Shown here piece after piece: positions 17,152 through 27,196 of a DNA stretch of 64,000 bases (within the stretch, counting starts at the first letter, position 1; every line of letters begins with the position of its first letter). Source of the DNA: Cellvibrio polysaccharolyticus. Its GTDB lineage: Bacteria; Pseudomonadota; Gammaproteobacteria; Pseudomonadales; Cellvibrionaceae. The position numbers and the translations under genes were made by a program. The DNA lies in contig NZ_PRDL01000001.1 of NCBI RefSeq assembly GCF_015182315.1, positions 372,001-436,000 on the forward strand. Reading direction: 5' to 3'. The notes beneath the pieces were generated by a model, which saw nothing but the letters and a program-made list of their open reading frames with translations, was not told where the DNA came from and did no database searches.

Positions 17152-18474
17152 CTATTGCGGTGCTTTTTTTAAATATTCCACCACGCCCTGGCCGGCGCGA
17201 TAACCGGTGGCAAAACAGGCGGTGAGTAAGTAACCACCGGTCGGTGCTTCCCAATCCAGCATTTCACCCGCGCAAAACACGCCCGGTTGGGCGGTTAACA
17301 TGCCGTGATCATCCAGCGCTGAGCGGCACACGCCACCGGCTGAACTGATGGCTTCATCCAGCGGGCGCACTGCGGTCAGGGTCAGCGGCAGCTGCTTGAT
17401 GGCTTGCAGTAATTGCTCCGGCGAACGGCAGGCTTCTGCATCCAGGTGCTCACGAATCAGTGCGGTTTTTACCGCAGGAAAACGCAGCACTTTGCGCATA
17501 AAAGTACTGAACGACATACCATTGCGCGGCTTTTGCAGCGTTTTTAACAAAGCGACCGGCTCGCGATCCGGCGCCAGATCGACCCGCAAGGTGGCTGTAC
17601 CCTGTTGCAGAATTTGCTCGCGCAAGGAGGCTGACAAGGCATAAATCGCGCTGCCTTCAATGCCGTATTCCGCCAGCGTTGCCTCACCGCGATAGCGGTG
17701 TTGCTGGCCGGTATGATCGCTACATTCCAGCGCGATGGTATTAAGCGGTTCACCGGCATATTGCTGGCGAAAATGCTCACTCCAGGTCACTTCAAAACCG
17801 CAGTTGGATGCCCGTAATGGCGCTACCGCAATGCCTTTTGCCTGTAATAACGGCAGCCATTGGCCATCCGAACCCAGCCGCGCCCAACTGCCGCCGCCCA
17901 AGGCCAGCAACGTTGCCGATGCGGGAATAGCACTGACCTGTTGCCCGGTTTCGGTGGGGTGCTCAAAGCGCAGTTGGCCATCGTCCTGCCAGCCCAGCCA
18001 GCGGTGACGCGGAAAAAACACCACACCTTGCTGGCGCAAACGGTGCAGCCAGGCGCGCAATAAAGGCGCGGCTTTCATGTCGGTGGGGAAAACCCGGCGC
18101 GAGCTGCCGGTAAAGGTTTCAATGCCCAGTGAATGCACCCAGGCGCGCAGCTGGTCAGCGCCAAAGTCTTGCAACATGGGCTCAAGCCAGGCTTGAGCCT
18201 CGCGGTAGCGGGTAACAAAACGCTCGAAAGGTTCGGCGTGGGTAATGTTCATGCCCCCCACACCGGCCAGCAAAAACTTGCGGCCGGGCGAGGGCATGGC
18301 ATCGTATACGGCGACCGGGTAACCGGCAGCGCTGATCACCTCGGCCGCCATCAAACCGGCCGGGCCGGCACCAACAATAACTACCGGCGGTGAAGAGAAG
18401 GGGGCAGAAGCGCTCAGAAAAACCTCGGAGTTACCGTGGAAAAAGACGGGCGCTGTTTTGCAAAAGCACAGCAA
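17152..18474 (-). CDS. TIGR03862-type NAD(P)/FAD-dependent flavoprotein (HI0933-like)
   Basis: A 440-residue protein. VVIVGAGPAGLMAAEV near residue 30 is the FAD dinucleotide-binding motif; GVGGMNITHAEP and SGWARLGSDG-like (GGGSWARLGSDGQW) segments are characteristic of the HI0933/TIGR03862 flavoproteins, and VFCAGEMLDWEAPTGGYLL is the second FAD motif. The substrate is unknown. The TTG at 18474 leaves about 28 residues ahead of the FAD motif; a start nearer the motif is possible but no good ATG exists there. The gene follows the O-acetylesterase on the same strand. Confidence 0.85.
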   Translation of the reverse strand: MLCFCKTAPVFFHGNSEVFLSASAPFSSPPVVIVGAGPAGLMAAEVISAAGYPVAVYDAMPSPGRKFLLAGVGGMNITHAEPFERFVTRYREAQAWLEPMLQDFGADQLRAWVHSLGIETFTGSSRRVFPTDMKAAPLLRAWLHRLRQQGVVFFPRHRWLGWQDDGQLRFEHPTETGQQVSAIPASATLLALGGGSWARLGSDGQWLPLLQAKGIAVAPLRASNCGFEVTWSEHFRQQYAGEPLNTIALECSDHTGQQHRYRGEATLAEYGIEGSAIYALSASLREQILQQGTATLRVDLAPDREPVALLKTLQKPRNGMSFSTFMRKVLRFPAVKTALIREHLDAEACRSPEQLLQAIKQLPLTLTAVRPLDEAISSAGGVCRSALDDHGMLTAQPGVFCAGEMLDWEAPTGGYLLTACFATGYRAGQGVVEYLKKAPQ

Positions 18475-18522
18475 CTGGCGACCGGTTAATGCCCCGTCGC
18501 CCGTTTTCTGTTGGCCGTTAAC

Positions 18523-20565
18523 TTACGGGTTAACAACGGCCTGGAAAGGTGACGCAGGAAGACCGGCGCTATTATACAGATTTGCCTTGTCCGGATTGTC
18601 CGCCCAGGCGTAGCGAACCTGCGACGGCTGCTTGAGGCCTTTGGCCGACAGGGTAATGCGGTTGCCTTTTACTTTCGCCTCGGCCCACACAAACTTGCCG
18701 TCTTCCCCGGCGATGGCAAATTCCTGCGCTTTTTTACCTTTTACTTTCAAGCCCTTGCCGGTGTTATCAAAGGTCAGCAGCAGCGAATCACCTTTGCGTT
18801 GCAATGACTTCAGGGTAGGGCCGGACGCCAGCAAACGGCTTTCACCGTAAGCCACCTTGCGTGCACCCAGCGCCAGACGCTCGCCGACACTTTGCTTGTC
18901 GAGCGGGTGAATATCGTTCCATTCGCCCACATCAATCGCCACCGTCATCGCGGTATGGGGCAGGCTCAACACCGCCCGCTGTGCTTCACGCAGCTCCGCC
19001 CATTTGCTCTCACCCGGTTCGGCTTTGGCAGGCAGGTAACTGGCCAGTTGCACATACAGGAAGGGCAAATCGGCCTGGTTAAACTGCTTGCGCCAGTCGC
19101 GAATCAAATCGGCAAACAAATAATGGTATTCAGAAGTGCTCACCACACAGTTTGGCTCGGTACATTGGCCATCCGGCTGGTGGTGCACGCCATCAGCATC
19201 GGCGCGATCAACATTGGACTCGCCCTGGTACCAGATCACCCCTTTAACCGCCATCGGCAGCAGCGGTGCTACCCGGGCGTTGTACAGGGAAGAGGGCAGG
19301 TAATGCAGCGTGGTGCTCGGCATCATCGGCTCGGCAGTAGTCGCCACGCGATAACGCCAGCTGCCATCCAGCGGCAGGGCTTCATCGCCCAGATCCAGCT
19401 CATAACGCTTGTCGGCCACAAAACCGGGGTTGGGCGCGTAACTGGTCAGGCGAATAGTGATGTTGTTGTCACCGGCTTTCAACAACCCGGCCGGCACCGC
19501 ATAAATGCGCGGCGGGTATTGATAACCGGTTTGGCCAATCGACGTACCGTTTACATAAACTTCATCGCCATGAACAATCGAACCCAGCCAGGCAGTAGCC
19601 GGTTTGGCAGCTTGTGCCGCGGTGAGTTGAATGGTTTTGCGCAACCACATACTGCCGCGTTCAAAATCAATATTCTGTTCGTGAAACCGGCCGGGCACGC
19701 TCAGGGTTGACCAGTCCTTATCGTCCGTTTCCGGTTTGAACCATTGCTGCTTCAGGCCGATGTCGGCCGCATCGAGGGTGGCGTACCAGCGGTCGGAATT
19801 GGCTTTATCCTGCGTTCTTACCGACTCCAGATGTTGTTGATCGCGAAACGGTTTGAGTTGTTCTACATAATGCGGATAAGCCTGCAATACCGGTTCGCTC
19901 ACCCAGGCCTCTGCCGGTGAACCGCCTACCGCAATCGTCACAATGCCAATCGGCACATCCAGTTGTTGTTGCAAGGCGCGGGCGAAAAAGAAACCGGTGG
20001 CAGAAAACTGCGGCAGGTTTTGCGGCACCGCGGTGGCCCAACTGCCTGCGCTGTAATCGGCTTGTGGTCCTTCGGTAGAAAAACTCAGCGGCAGCGAAAA
20101 CTGGCGGATAGTCGGCAGGTTGGTGTTCTCAATCAATTCCGGATACTTCGGCGCGACACGCCGCAACGGCAACTCCATATTGGATTGCCCGGCCGCGATC
20201 CACACATCGCCGGTAAGAATATTCTCTCGCAGCTCGCGATTAACGCCGTTAACTTCCAGCGTAAAAGGCCCGCCCGCGGCTATCGGCTTTAATGTCACCT
20301 GCCAGCGGCCGTCTTTGGCAGTGGTGCTTGCTGTCTGGTCTGCAAAGCGTACAGACACGGCTTCGCCGTCATCGGCCCAGCCGTAAATAGTCAGCGGCTG
20401 GTCGCGTTGCAGCACCATGTTGTCGGCAAAAATTTGCGGCAAACGCACATCGGCCAGGGCAGCCTGGCTACAAGTTAACAGTGCGAGAGAAACACCCGGC
20501 ACCAGGCGAAGTATCGGCCGCAGGCGGGCAGAAATAGCAGATAGGAAAACAGAAGGGGCAGGCAT
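18523..20565 (-). CDS. Secreted sialate O-acetylesterase-type carbohydrate esterase (SGNH)
   Basis: A 680-residue exported protein with a long N-terminal signal region. A beta-sandwich region (LPQIFADNMVLQRDQPLTIYG) precedes the SGNH catalytic part: AAGQSNMELPL carries the nucleophilic Ser near residue 127, GVIWYQGESN is block III and DIHPLDKQ supplies the Asp-His pair near residue 560. An inserted galactose-binding-like domain lies around residues 270-400. The family de-acetylates sialic acid in animals, but in polysaccharide-degrading bacteria it removes acetyl groups from xylan or pectin; the latter fits this organism (inference). A 12-bp palindrome sits 23 bp upstream of the start. Confidence 0.88.
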   Translation of the reverse strand: MPAPSVFLSAISARLRPILRLVPGVSLALLTCSQAALADVRLPQIFADNMVLQRDQPLTIYGWADDGEAVSVRFADQTASTTAKDGRWQVTLKPIAAGGPFTLEVNGVNRELRENILTGDVWIAAGQSNMELPLRRVAPKYPELIENTNLPTIRQFSLPLSFSTEGPQADYSAGSWATAVPQNLPQFSATGFFFARALQQQLDVPIGIVTIAVGGSPAEAWVSEPVLQAYPHYVEQLKPFRDQQHLESVRTQDKANSDRWYATLDAADIGLKQQWFKPETDDKDWSTLSVPGRFHEQNIDFERGSMWLRKTIQLTAAQAAKPATAWLGSIVHGDEVYVNGTSIGQTGYQYPPRIYAVPAGLLKAGDNNITIRLTSYAPNPGFVADKRYELDLGDEALPLDGSWRYRVATTAEPMMPSTTLHYLPSSLYNARVAPLLPMAVKGVIWYQGESNVDRADADGVHHQPDGQCTEPNCVVSTSEYHYLFADLIRDWRKQFNQADLPFLYVQLASYLPAKAEPGESKWAELREAQRAVLSLPHTAMTVAIDVGEWNDIHPLDKQSVGERLALGARKVAYGESRLLASGPTLKSLQRKGDSLLLTFDNTGKGLKVKGKKAQEFAIAGEDGKFVWAEAKVKGNRITLSAKGLKQPSQVRYAWADNPDKANLYNSAGLPASPFQAVVNP

Positions 20566-20587
20566 ACAGAATACTCATTATTGATTT

Positions 20588-20599
20588 CTTGTATACAAG
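20588..20599. promoter_or_regulatory. Palindromic operator candidate upstream of the O-acetylesterase
   Basis: CTTGTATACAAG is a perfect 12-bp palindrome. The TTGTATACAA core is like operators of GntR-family (FCD type) repressors that govern sugar-acid and oligosaccharide genes. Its place just upstream of the esterase start suggests repression by promoter occlusion. No regulator gene lies nearby. Confidence 0.5.
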
Positions 20600-20654
20600 T
20601 ACGCCGATGCCTGGGTGTTGTCAAGCCTCTGCCGTGATGCAGAGGCGACAGTTT

Positions 20655-20957
20655 TTACTCGGTTTCTTCGTCGGCGCGCACGTAAACCTTGTAGTTTTCG
20701 CGGTAGTCTTCGAGGTTTTCACCCACCAGTTCGCGGTAGCGACCGGTCAGGTAATTGCGCGCACTTTCGATTTCTTCAATATATTCCTTGCGGTCAATGG
20801 ACGATGCCGCCACCACAAACGCATTAAAACGCGCCGCTGCATTCAGCAAAGCCGCACTCACCACACCGGGATCAACGTCTTCACAGGCATTGTTGGCTTG
20901 TTCAATAAAGCTGTCGACCAGATTCCAGAACAAGGTGTCTTCGTTGTTGTCGCTCAT
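20655..20957 (-). CDS. DUF3144 family protein
   Basis: A 100-residue acidic cytoplasmic protein. The opening DTLFWNLVDSFIEQANN and the middle AALLNAAARFNAFVVAAS match the DUF3144 pattern of small helical gammaproteobacterial proteins. The end is ADEETE. No function is known. It is a single gene. Confidence 0.85.
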   Translation of the reverse strand: MSDNNEDTLFWNLVDSFIEQANNACEDVDPGVVSAALLNAAARFNAFVVAASSIDRKEYIEEIESARNYLTGRYRELVGENLEDYRENYKVYVRADEETE

Positions 20958-20984
20958 AAAATAAATGCCTGAAAAGTAAGTTGT

Positions 20985-21011
20985 AAAAAGAAACCAGGTT
21001 ACCCTGGTTTC
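20985..21011 (-). terminator. Hairpin terminator on the minus strand
   Basis: GAAACCAGG at 20990-20998 pairs perfectly with CCTGGTTTC at 21003-21011 around a 4-nt loop. Read on the minus strand it is followed by TTTTT (20985-20989). It would end transcripts coming from the M16 peptidase gene before DUF3144. Confidence 0.6.
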
Positions 21012-21048
21012 TCACATTTCTAAAAATTTTCCGATGGGCACAATGCAA

Positions 21049-21154
21049 GTTTGGCATTAGGGTACTTGTTCCAAAACCGTCGAGTCAGGGATGACTCGAG
21101 GGAGCTACATGGATGTATGCATGCGTTTTTGGAACAAGTACCCTAATGACAAAC
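21049..21154. repeat. Long hairpin dispersed repeat, copy 2
   Basis: Arms of 28 nt at 21049-21076 and 21127-21154 are complementary with one mismatch. Between them lie a smaller perfect hairpin, TCGAGTCA-GGGA-TGACTCGA at 21080-21099, and GGAGCTACATGGATGTATGCATGCG. The layout matches the copy at 228-453, whose arms differ at five inner positions that are all compensated on the other arm. The flanking word AGAATG(A/G)CACC is also shared. It lies downstream of the M16 peptidase gene. Confidence 0.85.
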
Positions 21155-21233
21155 GAACAGAATGACACCCGCTCTAAATCTCTTAAAAGAGAAGAGTAAG
21201 GCACAGGCAAACCCCGTGCCTCTCAATTGCCGA

Positions 21234-24074
21234 TCATTTTACCGTGGCAAACGGCTTTTCAGCAAAATGGCTGCCTTTGATTTGTACATCCAGACGCGCC
21301 GCGCCTTCACCCAATATCCACTCGCGATACACCGCCTGCAAATCCGCCATAGTGACTGACTCAAGAGCTGCTACAAAACGCTCTTTGCGATCAAAGGTAA
21401 AGCGAGCCAGTTGATAGTCGGCCATATGTTCCCGCGCCTCGCTGTAAAAATCGGTCGGCTTTTGCAGCAGCAGGCTGATTTCCGAACGGCGAATCTGCTC
21501 CAGTGACTCCGGGGTAATCGCATCAAGACGGGTTTTGAACTCCGTGCGGAATTGATTGATGCGCTCATTCACACCGGGCAGGTCAGTGTTGGTGCTCTGT
21601 ACGTAAAACAAAAACACCGGGTAATCGCGGAAGCTTGACGCTGAACTGTTCACTACATAACCCAGTTGCTCGTTGGTACGCAGTTGGGTAAAGAACTCAT
21701 TACTTAATACCGAATTCAGCAAGCGCAATGCCGCTTGTTGTTTCAAGGATGGCTGCGTACCAATAAAGCCGGTAAGAATGGCACTATCGGTTTGTTCGGT
21801 GGTTTCTTCAATGCTCAAGCGAGTAGTGCTGGTCGGCGTAATGTAGGGCAACAAATAACGCTGTTCCGGCTGGTTGCGGCTTTTGAATTTATCGGCGGCG
21901 TAGGTGGTAATTTCCTGCACCTGCGCGTCGGTAAAATTACCGAAGGCGTATACGCGAACCAGGTTATTTTCAAAATAACGCTGATGCCAATCCACCAGAT
22001 CCTGATGTTTAACGTCTTTCAAGGCCGCTTCCAATTGATCCAGGCTAAAACCGTTTTCACGGATCAAACGCTCGTAGTGAGTAAACAGCTGCTGGTACGG
22101 CGGGGTCTTTTTAATGTTGATTAACGACTGGCGATAGCGCTCAACCACCTGGCCAAAATCGCGCTCGCTGATTTTCATATCCGCGAGGTGATCCACCAGT
22201 TCATTCATCAACTGCGGTTGTTTTTCTGCATACCCTTGCGTGCTGATTACCGGGCTGCCACTGGCTGCGAAAGACAAGCCAATGCTGATGCCAGCGCGCT
22301 CGGCGCGATCCGTCAGTGACAAATTCTGCAATTGATAAACCTGCCCCAGCAGCGAAGACAACACCGATGCCCGTGCATTTTCTGCGGCAAAGTTAACATT
22401 CAAAGACAGCTCGATAAGGCCTTTATCTTCTTTGTAATGTTGCGCATGGGTCAGCCAGGCTTCGGCGCCGGGTTGCGATACCACCTGGAAAGGTTTGATG
22501 TGTTTGCTATCGACAACCGGGTTGTGGCCACTGGAAAACAGCGGGTTTTCTGGCGGTAACTCAAACTGCATGGTGCTGCCCAACAACGCCCAGCGGTTCA
22601 GTTCAGCGGGGGTAATATCGCGAATGCTGTAAGCGCCTTTATGGAAGGGAATATCGGTGTCGGTTTCTTCGCCCTGGCTGATGTACCAAATACGCGCGCG
22701 TTCCGGTTCAATTTGGCGTAATACTTTTTCAATGGCGCGGCGATCAAATTTTTCGTAAATATAATCAGCATCCAGCAAATGCTTGACCGGCAATTCCAAT
22801 TGCAAACCGCTCAAACCAACCGCTTGCGACATGGGGTCGGGTTTTGCCATGTTGGCAAAATCTTTTTCGAGAATGGCTTTGAATTCCTGGTAATAGCGCT
22901 CTTTAATCCCGTCTTCTTTAATCAATTCCAGGTAGCCCAGAATCGCGGCAATAATCTGGTCGCGGTTTTTCAAACCGTCATCAGTCAGGTCAGCAATAAC
23001 GCGAATCATGCCGTCTGCACCGTAATAATCTTCGGCAACAAACCCGTATACGGTATTTACCAGACCGGCAAAACGCAATTGTTCACCGAGCGTGCCCGGT
23101 TCTTCCGAGGTAATCAGGTTATTAATATAGGTGTTTGGTTTAACGCGCCATTCGTGGCTGTTATCCGGAATAGGGAATTCCACCATCAAACGCTTGATAT
23201 CCATTTGCGATTTGTAGTGAATGATTTTGCCTTCTTCGGCAGCCGTCAGTGCCGGAATTTTTACCTGCGGGCGTTTAACATTTTTATTGGGGATGGAAGA
23301 AAAATGGTTAACCGCCATCGCTTGCAATTCATCGAGTGACTGCTTGCCGACCATGGTCAGTTTCATAATATTGGCAGAATAGTAGCGGTCATAAAATGAC
23401 AGCAGTTCGTCTTGCAATACCGAACCGGGTTTGTCCGAAAGCGTTTCCAGGTTGCCCACACTCAAACGGGACACCGGGTGTTGCGGGTTGGCGGTTTGGC
23501 CGCTCAGGAAATACAAAATGCGGTTATCTTGCGAACGCCCCATCGACCATTCGCTGTTAACCGCATTGCGCTCTTTATCGCTGTACTGCGGATCAAAAGT
23601 CGGGCTTTTAAAGTAATCACTGAAATAGTCCAATGACTCATCCAGTTTTTCGGCGTTCAAACGGAAAAAATAATTGGTGTGGTCTGACGCGGTGTAGGCA
23701 TTCCAGACACCGGCATTTTCATCGACAAATTTTTGAAAGCTGTTTGGCTCCGGGTATTTTTCAGTACCCAAAAACAACATATGCTCCAGGTAATGCGCCA
23801 GCCCCAATTGCGAATCCGGGTCTTGAAAGGAACCTACGCCTACCGCCATGGACACGGCCGCCACTTCAATGGTCGGGTCGCTCACCAGCACCACTTGCAA
23901 GCGGTTGGGCAACTCGATTGCGCGGTACTCGCGATCATCGTTGGGGCTTTTTTGCAGGGCGGGCAGGGTGCGAACAGAGCCATTACTGGCATCCTTTTGC
24001 AGGGATTCACAACCAAACAGCAGGGTCAGGGTTAACAAGAGTGCAAATGCACGCTGAAACCGGAGGTTGAGCAT
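21234..24074 (-). CDS. Lipoprotein M16 zinc metallopeptidase (pitrilysin/insulinase type)
   Basis: A 946-residue protein of the pitrilysin subfamily. The lipobox LLFGC near residues 20-24 predicts lipidation and periplasmic anchoring. The inverted zinc motif HYLEH (HxxEH) lies near residue 105, followed by the conserved KYPEPNSF and NAYTASDHTNYFF segments and the downstream Glu region. The length and four-domain layout match protease III, which degrades peptides below about 7 kDa. The start at 24074 is preferred over an upstream ATG at 24113 because AAGGAC lies 8 nt ahead and the signal sequence starts there. Single gene, divergent from tex. Confidence 0.92.
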   Translation of the reverse strand: MLNLRFQRAFALLLTLTLLFGCESLQKDASNGSVRTLPALQKSPNDDREYRAIELPNRLQVVLVSDPTIEVAAVSMAVGVGSFQDPDSQLGLAHYLEHMLFLGTEKYPEPNSFQKFVDENAGVWNAYTASDHTNYFFRLNAEKLDESLDYFSDYFKSPTFDPQYSDKERNAVNSEWSMGRSQDNRILYFLSGQTANPQHPVSRLSVGNLETLSDKPGSVLQDELLSFYDRYYSANIMKLTMVGKQSLDELQAMAVNHFSSIPNKNVKRPQVKIPALTAAEEGKIIHYKSQMDIKRLMVEFPIPDNSHEWRVKPNTYINNLITSEEPGTLGEQLRFAGLVNTVYGFVAEDYYGADGMIRVIADLTDDGLKNRDQIIAAILGYLELIKEDGIKERYYQEFKAILEKDFANMAKPDPMSQAVGLSGLQLELPVKHLLDADYIYEKFDRRAIEKVLRQIEPERARIWYISQGEETDTDIPFHKGAYSIRDITPAELNRWALLGSTMQFELPPENPLFSSGHNPVVDSKHIKPFQVVSQPGAEAWLTHAQHYKEDKGLIELSLNVNFAAENARASVLSSLLGQVYQLQNLSLTDRAERAGISIGLSFAASGSPVISTQGYAEKQPQLMNELVDHLADMKISERDFGQVVERYRQSLINIKKTPPYQQLFTHYERLIRENGFSLDQLEAALKDVKHQDLVDWHQRYFENNLVRVYAFGNFTDAQVQEITTYAADKFKSRNQPEQRYLLPYITPTSTTRLSIEETTEQTDSAILTGFIGTQPSLKQQAALRLLNSVLSNEFFTQLRTNEQLGYVVNSSASSFRDYPVFLFYVQSTNTDLPGVNERINQFRTEFKTRLDAITPESLEQIRRSEISLLLQKPTDFYSEAREHMADYQLARFTFDRKERFVAALESVTMADLQAVYREWILGEGAARLDVQIKGSHFAEKPFATVK

Positions 24075-24383
24075 GACAGCGTCCTTAATATAGAAAGAAA
24101 GGGTAATCGGCAAAGCTTAACAGACCCATGGCACTTTGGCAGGTTCCGGCGGCTGCGGTAGAAAAGGGCGGCGCAGCCGGTGAATGTGACCCTTGCAGCG
24201 TTGCACTGGCGCACAGCATGGGTAAATTGTCTGTTTTTTGTTCGTTTGCCCGGAGTCCGGCATAAAAAATGGCTAAAAACAAGTCTGGTGGCCTCGGTGA
24301 AATTGCGCATAATGCGGTTTTCCGCGGAGCCTCACGGCCTGTTTGTTTTGTGCTTTCAACCGATTTGACGAGTTATCCCGCCT

Positions 24384-26705
24384 ATGAACAGTATCTCCCA
24401 ACGCATTGCCGAAGAATTGAATGTCTTGCCGCAACAGGTAAACGCTGCTGTCGGCCTGCTCGACGAAGGGGCAACGGTTCCTTTTATCTCCCGTTACCGT
24501 AAAGAAGTCACCGGCGGGCTGGATGACTCGCAAATGCGTACCCTGGAAGAGCGCCTGCGCTACCTGCGCGAACTGGAAGACCGCCGCGCCGCCATTCTTA
24601 AAAGCATCACCGAGCAGGAAAAGCTCACCCCGGAACTGGAGCGCGACATTCTTGCCGCCGATACCAAAAACCGCCTTGAAGACCTTTACCTGCCCTACAA
24701 ACCCAAGCGCCGCACCAAAGGCCAAATCGCCATCGAAGCCGGTTTGTTACCGCTCGCCGAAGCCCTGCTGGCTGACCCGACCCTGAACCCGGAAGCGGAA
24801 GCCGCTGCTTACCTGAATGCCGAGCACAAAATCGAAACCGCCAAAGACGCGCTCGACGGTGCCAAATACATCCTCATGGAAAAATTCAGTGAAGATGCCG
24901 AACTGCTGGGCAAGCTGCGTCACTTCCTGCAACAGGAAGCCACCCTCAGCGCCCGCGTTGCTACCGGTAAAGACACCGACACCTCGCAGGAAGTACAAAA
25001 ATTCCGCGACTACTTTGAACACGACGAACCGCTGAAAAGCACGCCGTCGCACCGTGCGCTGGCGATGTTCCGTGGCCGTAACGAAGGTGTGTTGAGTATC
25101 GCCATCAAAGTCGGCGATGAAGAAAATCGTGTGGGGCATCCGTGTGAAAGCATGGTGGCCGAGCACTGGAGCATTCAGGACCAGGGCCGCGCCGCTGACA
25201 CCTGGCTGGCCGAAGTGGTGCGCTGGACCTGGCGAGTAAAACTCTTAACGCATCTGGAAACCGATCTGCTGGGTGAACTGCGCGAAAAAGCCGAAGAAGA
25301 CGCCATCAAAGTATTCGCCTCCAACCTGAAAGATTTGTTGCTGGCAGCACCGGCCGGGCAAAAAGCGACTATCGGCCTCGACCCGGGTATGCGCACCGGC
25401 GTAAAAGTCGCGGTGGTTGATGCCACCGGTAAAGTGCTGGATCACTGCGCGATTTTCCCCACGCCGCCGTTCAACAAAATTCGAGAATCCGAAGCGGTGC
25501 TGGTCAACCTGTGCAGAAAACACAATGTCGGTTTAATCGCCATTGGTAACGGTACCGCCTCGCGCGAAACCGAAAAATTTGTAAAAGACGTATTAAAGGC
25601 GCACATCGACATTACCGCCAGCAGCGTTATTGTTAACGAAGCCGGTGCCTCGGTGTACTCCGCATCGGAATTCGCCTCCAAAGAATTTCCGGACCTGGAC
25701 GTAACCATTCGTGGTGCCATCTCCATTGCCCGCCGCCTGCAAGACCCGCTCGCCGAGCTGGTAAAAATTGACCCCAAATCTATCGGTGTCGGCCAATACC
25801 AGCACGACGTATCGCAATCACAACTCGCCCGTTCGCTGGATGCGGTGGTAGAAGACTGCGTAAACGCCGTGGGTGTAGAAGTAAATACCGCATCGGCAGC
25901 GCTGCTGGCTCGCGTATCCGGCTTGAACAGCACGCTGGCTAACAACATTGTGGAATTCCGCAACCAGAATGGTGCCTTCACCTCGCGCACTTCATTGAAA
26001 AAAGTACCGCGCCTGGGCGAAAAAACTTTTGAACAAGCCGCCGGCTTCTTGCGCGTGGCCAACGGAGAAAACCCGCTGGATGCTTCGGCGGTGCACCCGG
26101 AATCCTATTCGGTGGTAGAAAAAATTGCGCAAAAAAATGGCCGCGAATTAAAAGGCGTTATTGGCGATACCAACTTTTTGCGCGGCATTAAAGCAGCAGA
26201 CTACACCGACGAAAAATTCGGTTTACCTACCGTAACTGACATCATCAAGGAATTGGACAAGCCAGGCCGCGACCCGCGCCCGGAATTCAAAACCGCACAA
26301 TTCCAGGAAGGCGTAGAAGAAATCACCGACCTGATACCGGGCATGATTCTGGAAGGCACCGTCACCAACGTCACCAACTTCGGAGCGTTTATTGACATCG
26401 GCGTGCATCAGGACGGCCTGGTACACATCTCCGCCTTGTCCAACACCTTTGTAAAAGACCCGCGCGAAGTAGTCAAAGCCGGTGACATCGTAAAAGCCAA
26501 AGTGATGGAAGTAGACGTGCCGCGCAAGCGCATTGCTTTGTCTCTGCGCCTTGACGACACCCCCGGTGAAAAAGTCGAAGGGCCAAAAGGCGGCGCTCGC
26601 AACAACAGCCAAAACCAGAACCGCAACGCCCAACGCAACAACCCGGCACCCGCTGCCATGGGCAGCATGGGCGCACTGCTCCAACAGGCGCTGAAGAAAA
26701 AGTAA
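24384..26705 (+). CDS. tex: Tex family RNA-binding transcription accessory protein
   Basis: A 773-residue protein with all Tex parts in order: N-terminal helical region (YLPYKPKRRTKGQIA), the YqgF-like RNase H fold domain (TIGLDPGMRTGVKVAVVD), a helix-hairpin-helix region (NNIVEFRNQNGAFTSR), and a C-terminal S1 domain (GTVTNVTNFGAFIDIGVHQDG...). The tail is Asn/Gln-rich and basic. Tex is an RNA-binding factor linked to transcription and ribosome function. It ends at a strong terminator and is the last core gene before the accessory region. Confidence 0.95.
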   Translation: MNSISQRIAEELNVLPQQVNAAVGLLDEGATVPFISRYRKEVTGGLDDSQMRTLEERLRYLRELEDRRAAILKSITEQEKLTPELERDILAADTKNRLEDLYLPYKPKRRTKGQIAIEAGLLPLAEALLADPTLNPEAEAAAYLNAEHKIETAKDALDGAKYILMEKFSEDAELLGKLRHFLQQEATLSARVATGKDTDTSQEVQKFRDYFEHDEPLKSTPSHRALAMFRGRNEGVLSIAIKVGDEENRVGHPCESMVAEHWSIQDQGRAADTWLAEVVRWTWRVKLLTHLETDLLGELREKAEEDAIKVFASNLKDLLLAAPAGQKATIGLDPGMRTGVKVAVVDATGKVLDHCAIFPTPPFNKIRESEAVLVNLCRKHNVGLIAIGNGTASRETEKFVKDVLKAHIDITASSVIVNEAGASVYSASEFASKEFPDLDVTIRGAISIARRLQDPLAELVKIDPKSIGVGQYQHDVSQSQLARSLDAVVEDCVNAVGVEVNTASAALLARVSGLNSTLANNIVEFRNQNGAFTSRTSLKKVPRLGEKTFEQAAGFLRVANGENPLDASAVHPESYSVVEKIAQKNGRELKGVIGDTNFLRGIKAADYTDEKFGLPTVTDIIKELDKPGRDPRPEFKTAQFQEGVEEITDLIPGMILEGTVTNVTNFGAFIDIGVHQDGLVHISALSNTFVKDPREVVKAGDIVKAKVMEVDVPRKRIALSLRLDDTPGEKVEGPKGGARNNSQNQNRNAQRNNPAPAAMGSMGALLQQALKKK

Positions 26706-26732
26706 GAAATTTTAGCCGCTAAAAAATAAAAA

Positions 26733-26764
26733 CCGCCCGAAGGAAACTTCGGGCGGTTTTTTTT
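26733..26764 (+). terminator. Strong Rho-independent terminator of tex
   Basis: CCGCCCGAAG at 26733-26742 pairs perfectly with CTTCGGGCGG at 26747-26756 around a GAAA loop, followed by eight T. It starts 28 bp after the tex stop. Confidence 0.95.
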
Positions 26765-26765
26765 A

Positions 26766-27127
26766 TGGATGGTTATTGGGGCTATTATTTATAACAATTT
26801 TTGGTGAGAGATATTTAGGATTGCAGCCGTTAAAGTGAAAGTATGTTGGCGCTTACTAACCAGCAATGCATTTAATGTGCAAGTGAAACTCCAGCTGAAT
26901 GATAAAAATAAGTTGCAATATCAGGCACCAGTATTATGATCGAGCAATTGCGCGGAAGGACAGAAAAGATAACAAGCCAAATGAAGGGAGATAACGAGCG
27001 CGCTCATTTTTTTCTTGTTCCTCGCTTTATATTTTCTTCTTCTGTCTAATTAAATCAACAGCTTGCCTATGACTTTGAAAGATATTTCTGGATTAGATAA
27101 CAGGTGGGCGCGATATACAAATAATGG
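26766..27127. other. AT-rich gap between tex and the IS element, no gene seen
   Basis: About 360 bp without a credible open frame on either strand. AGATAAC at about 27096 resembles an attC outer core word, but no matching partner and no attI-like structure can be traced. The base composition changes from the GC-rich core to AT-rich here, so the boundary of the accessory region lies in this gap. Confidence 0.5.
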
Positions 27128-27196
27128 TATGGACGCCCCTCTCTCAAGTGCCAAATAATAAAGGTACTTGATTCTGACATCAGAGAGGGCAAGGCT

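Noticed and set aside
16937..17203. An 88-residue + strand frame between rnk and the flavoprotein gene
   Set aside because: It runs across a terminator-like hairpin and into the 3' end of the opposite gene; the composition is not protein-like and there is no ribosome-binding site.
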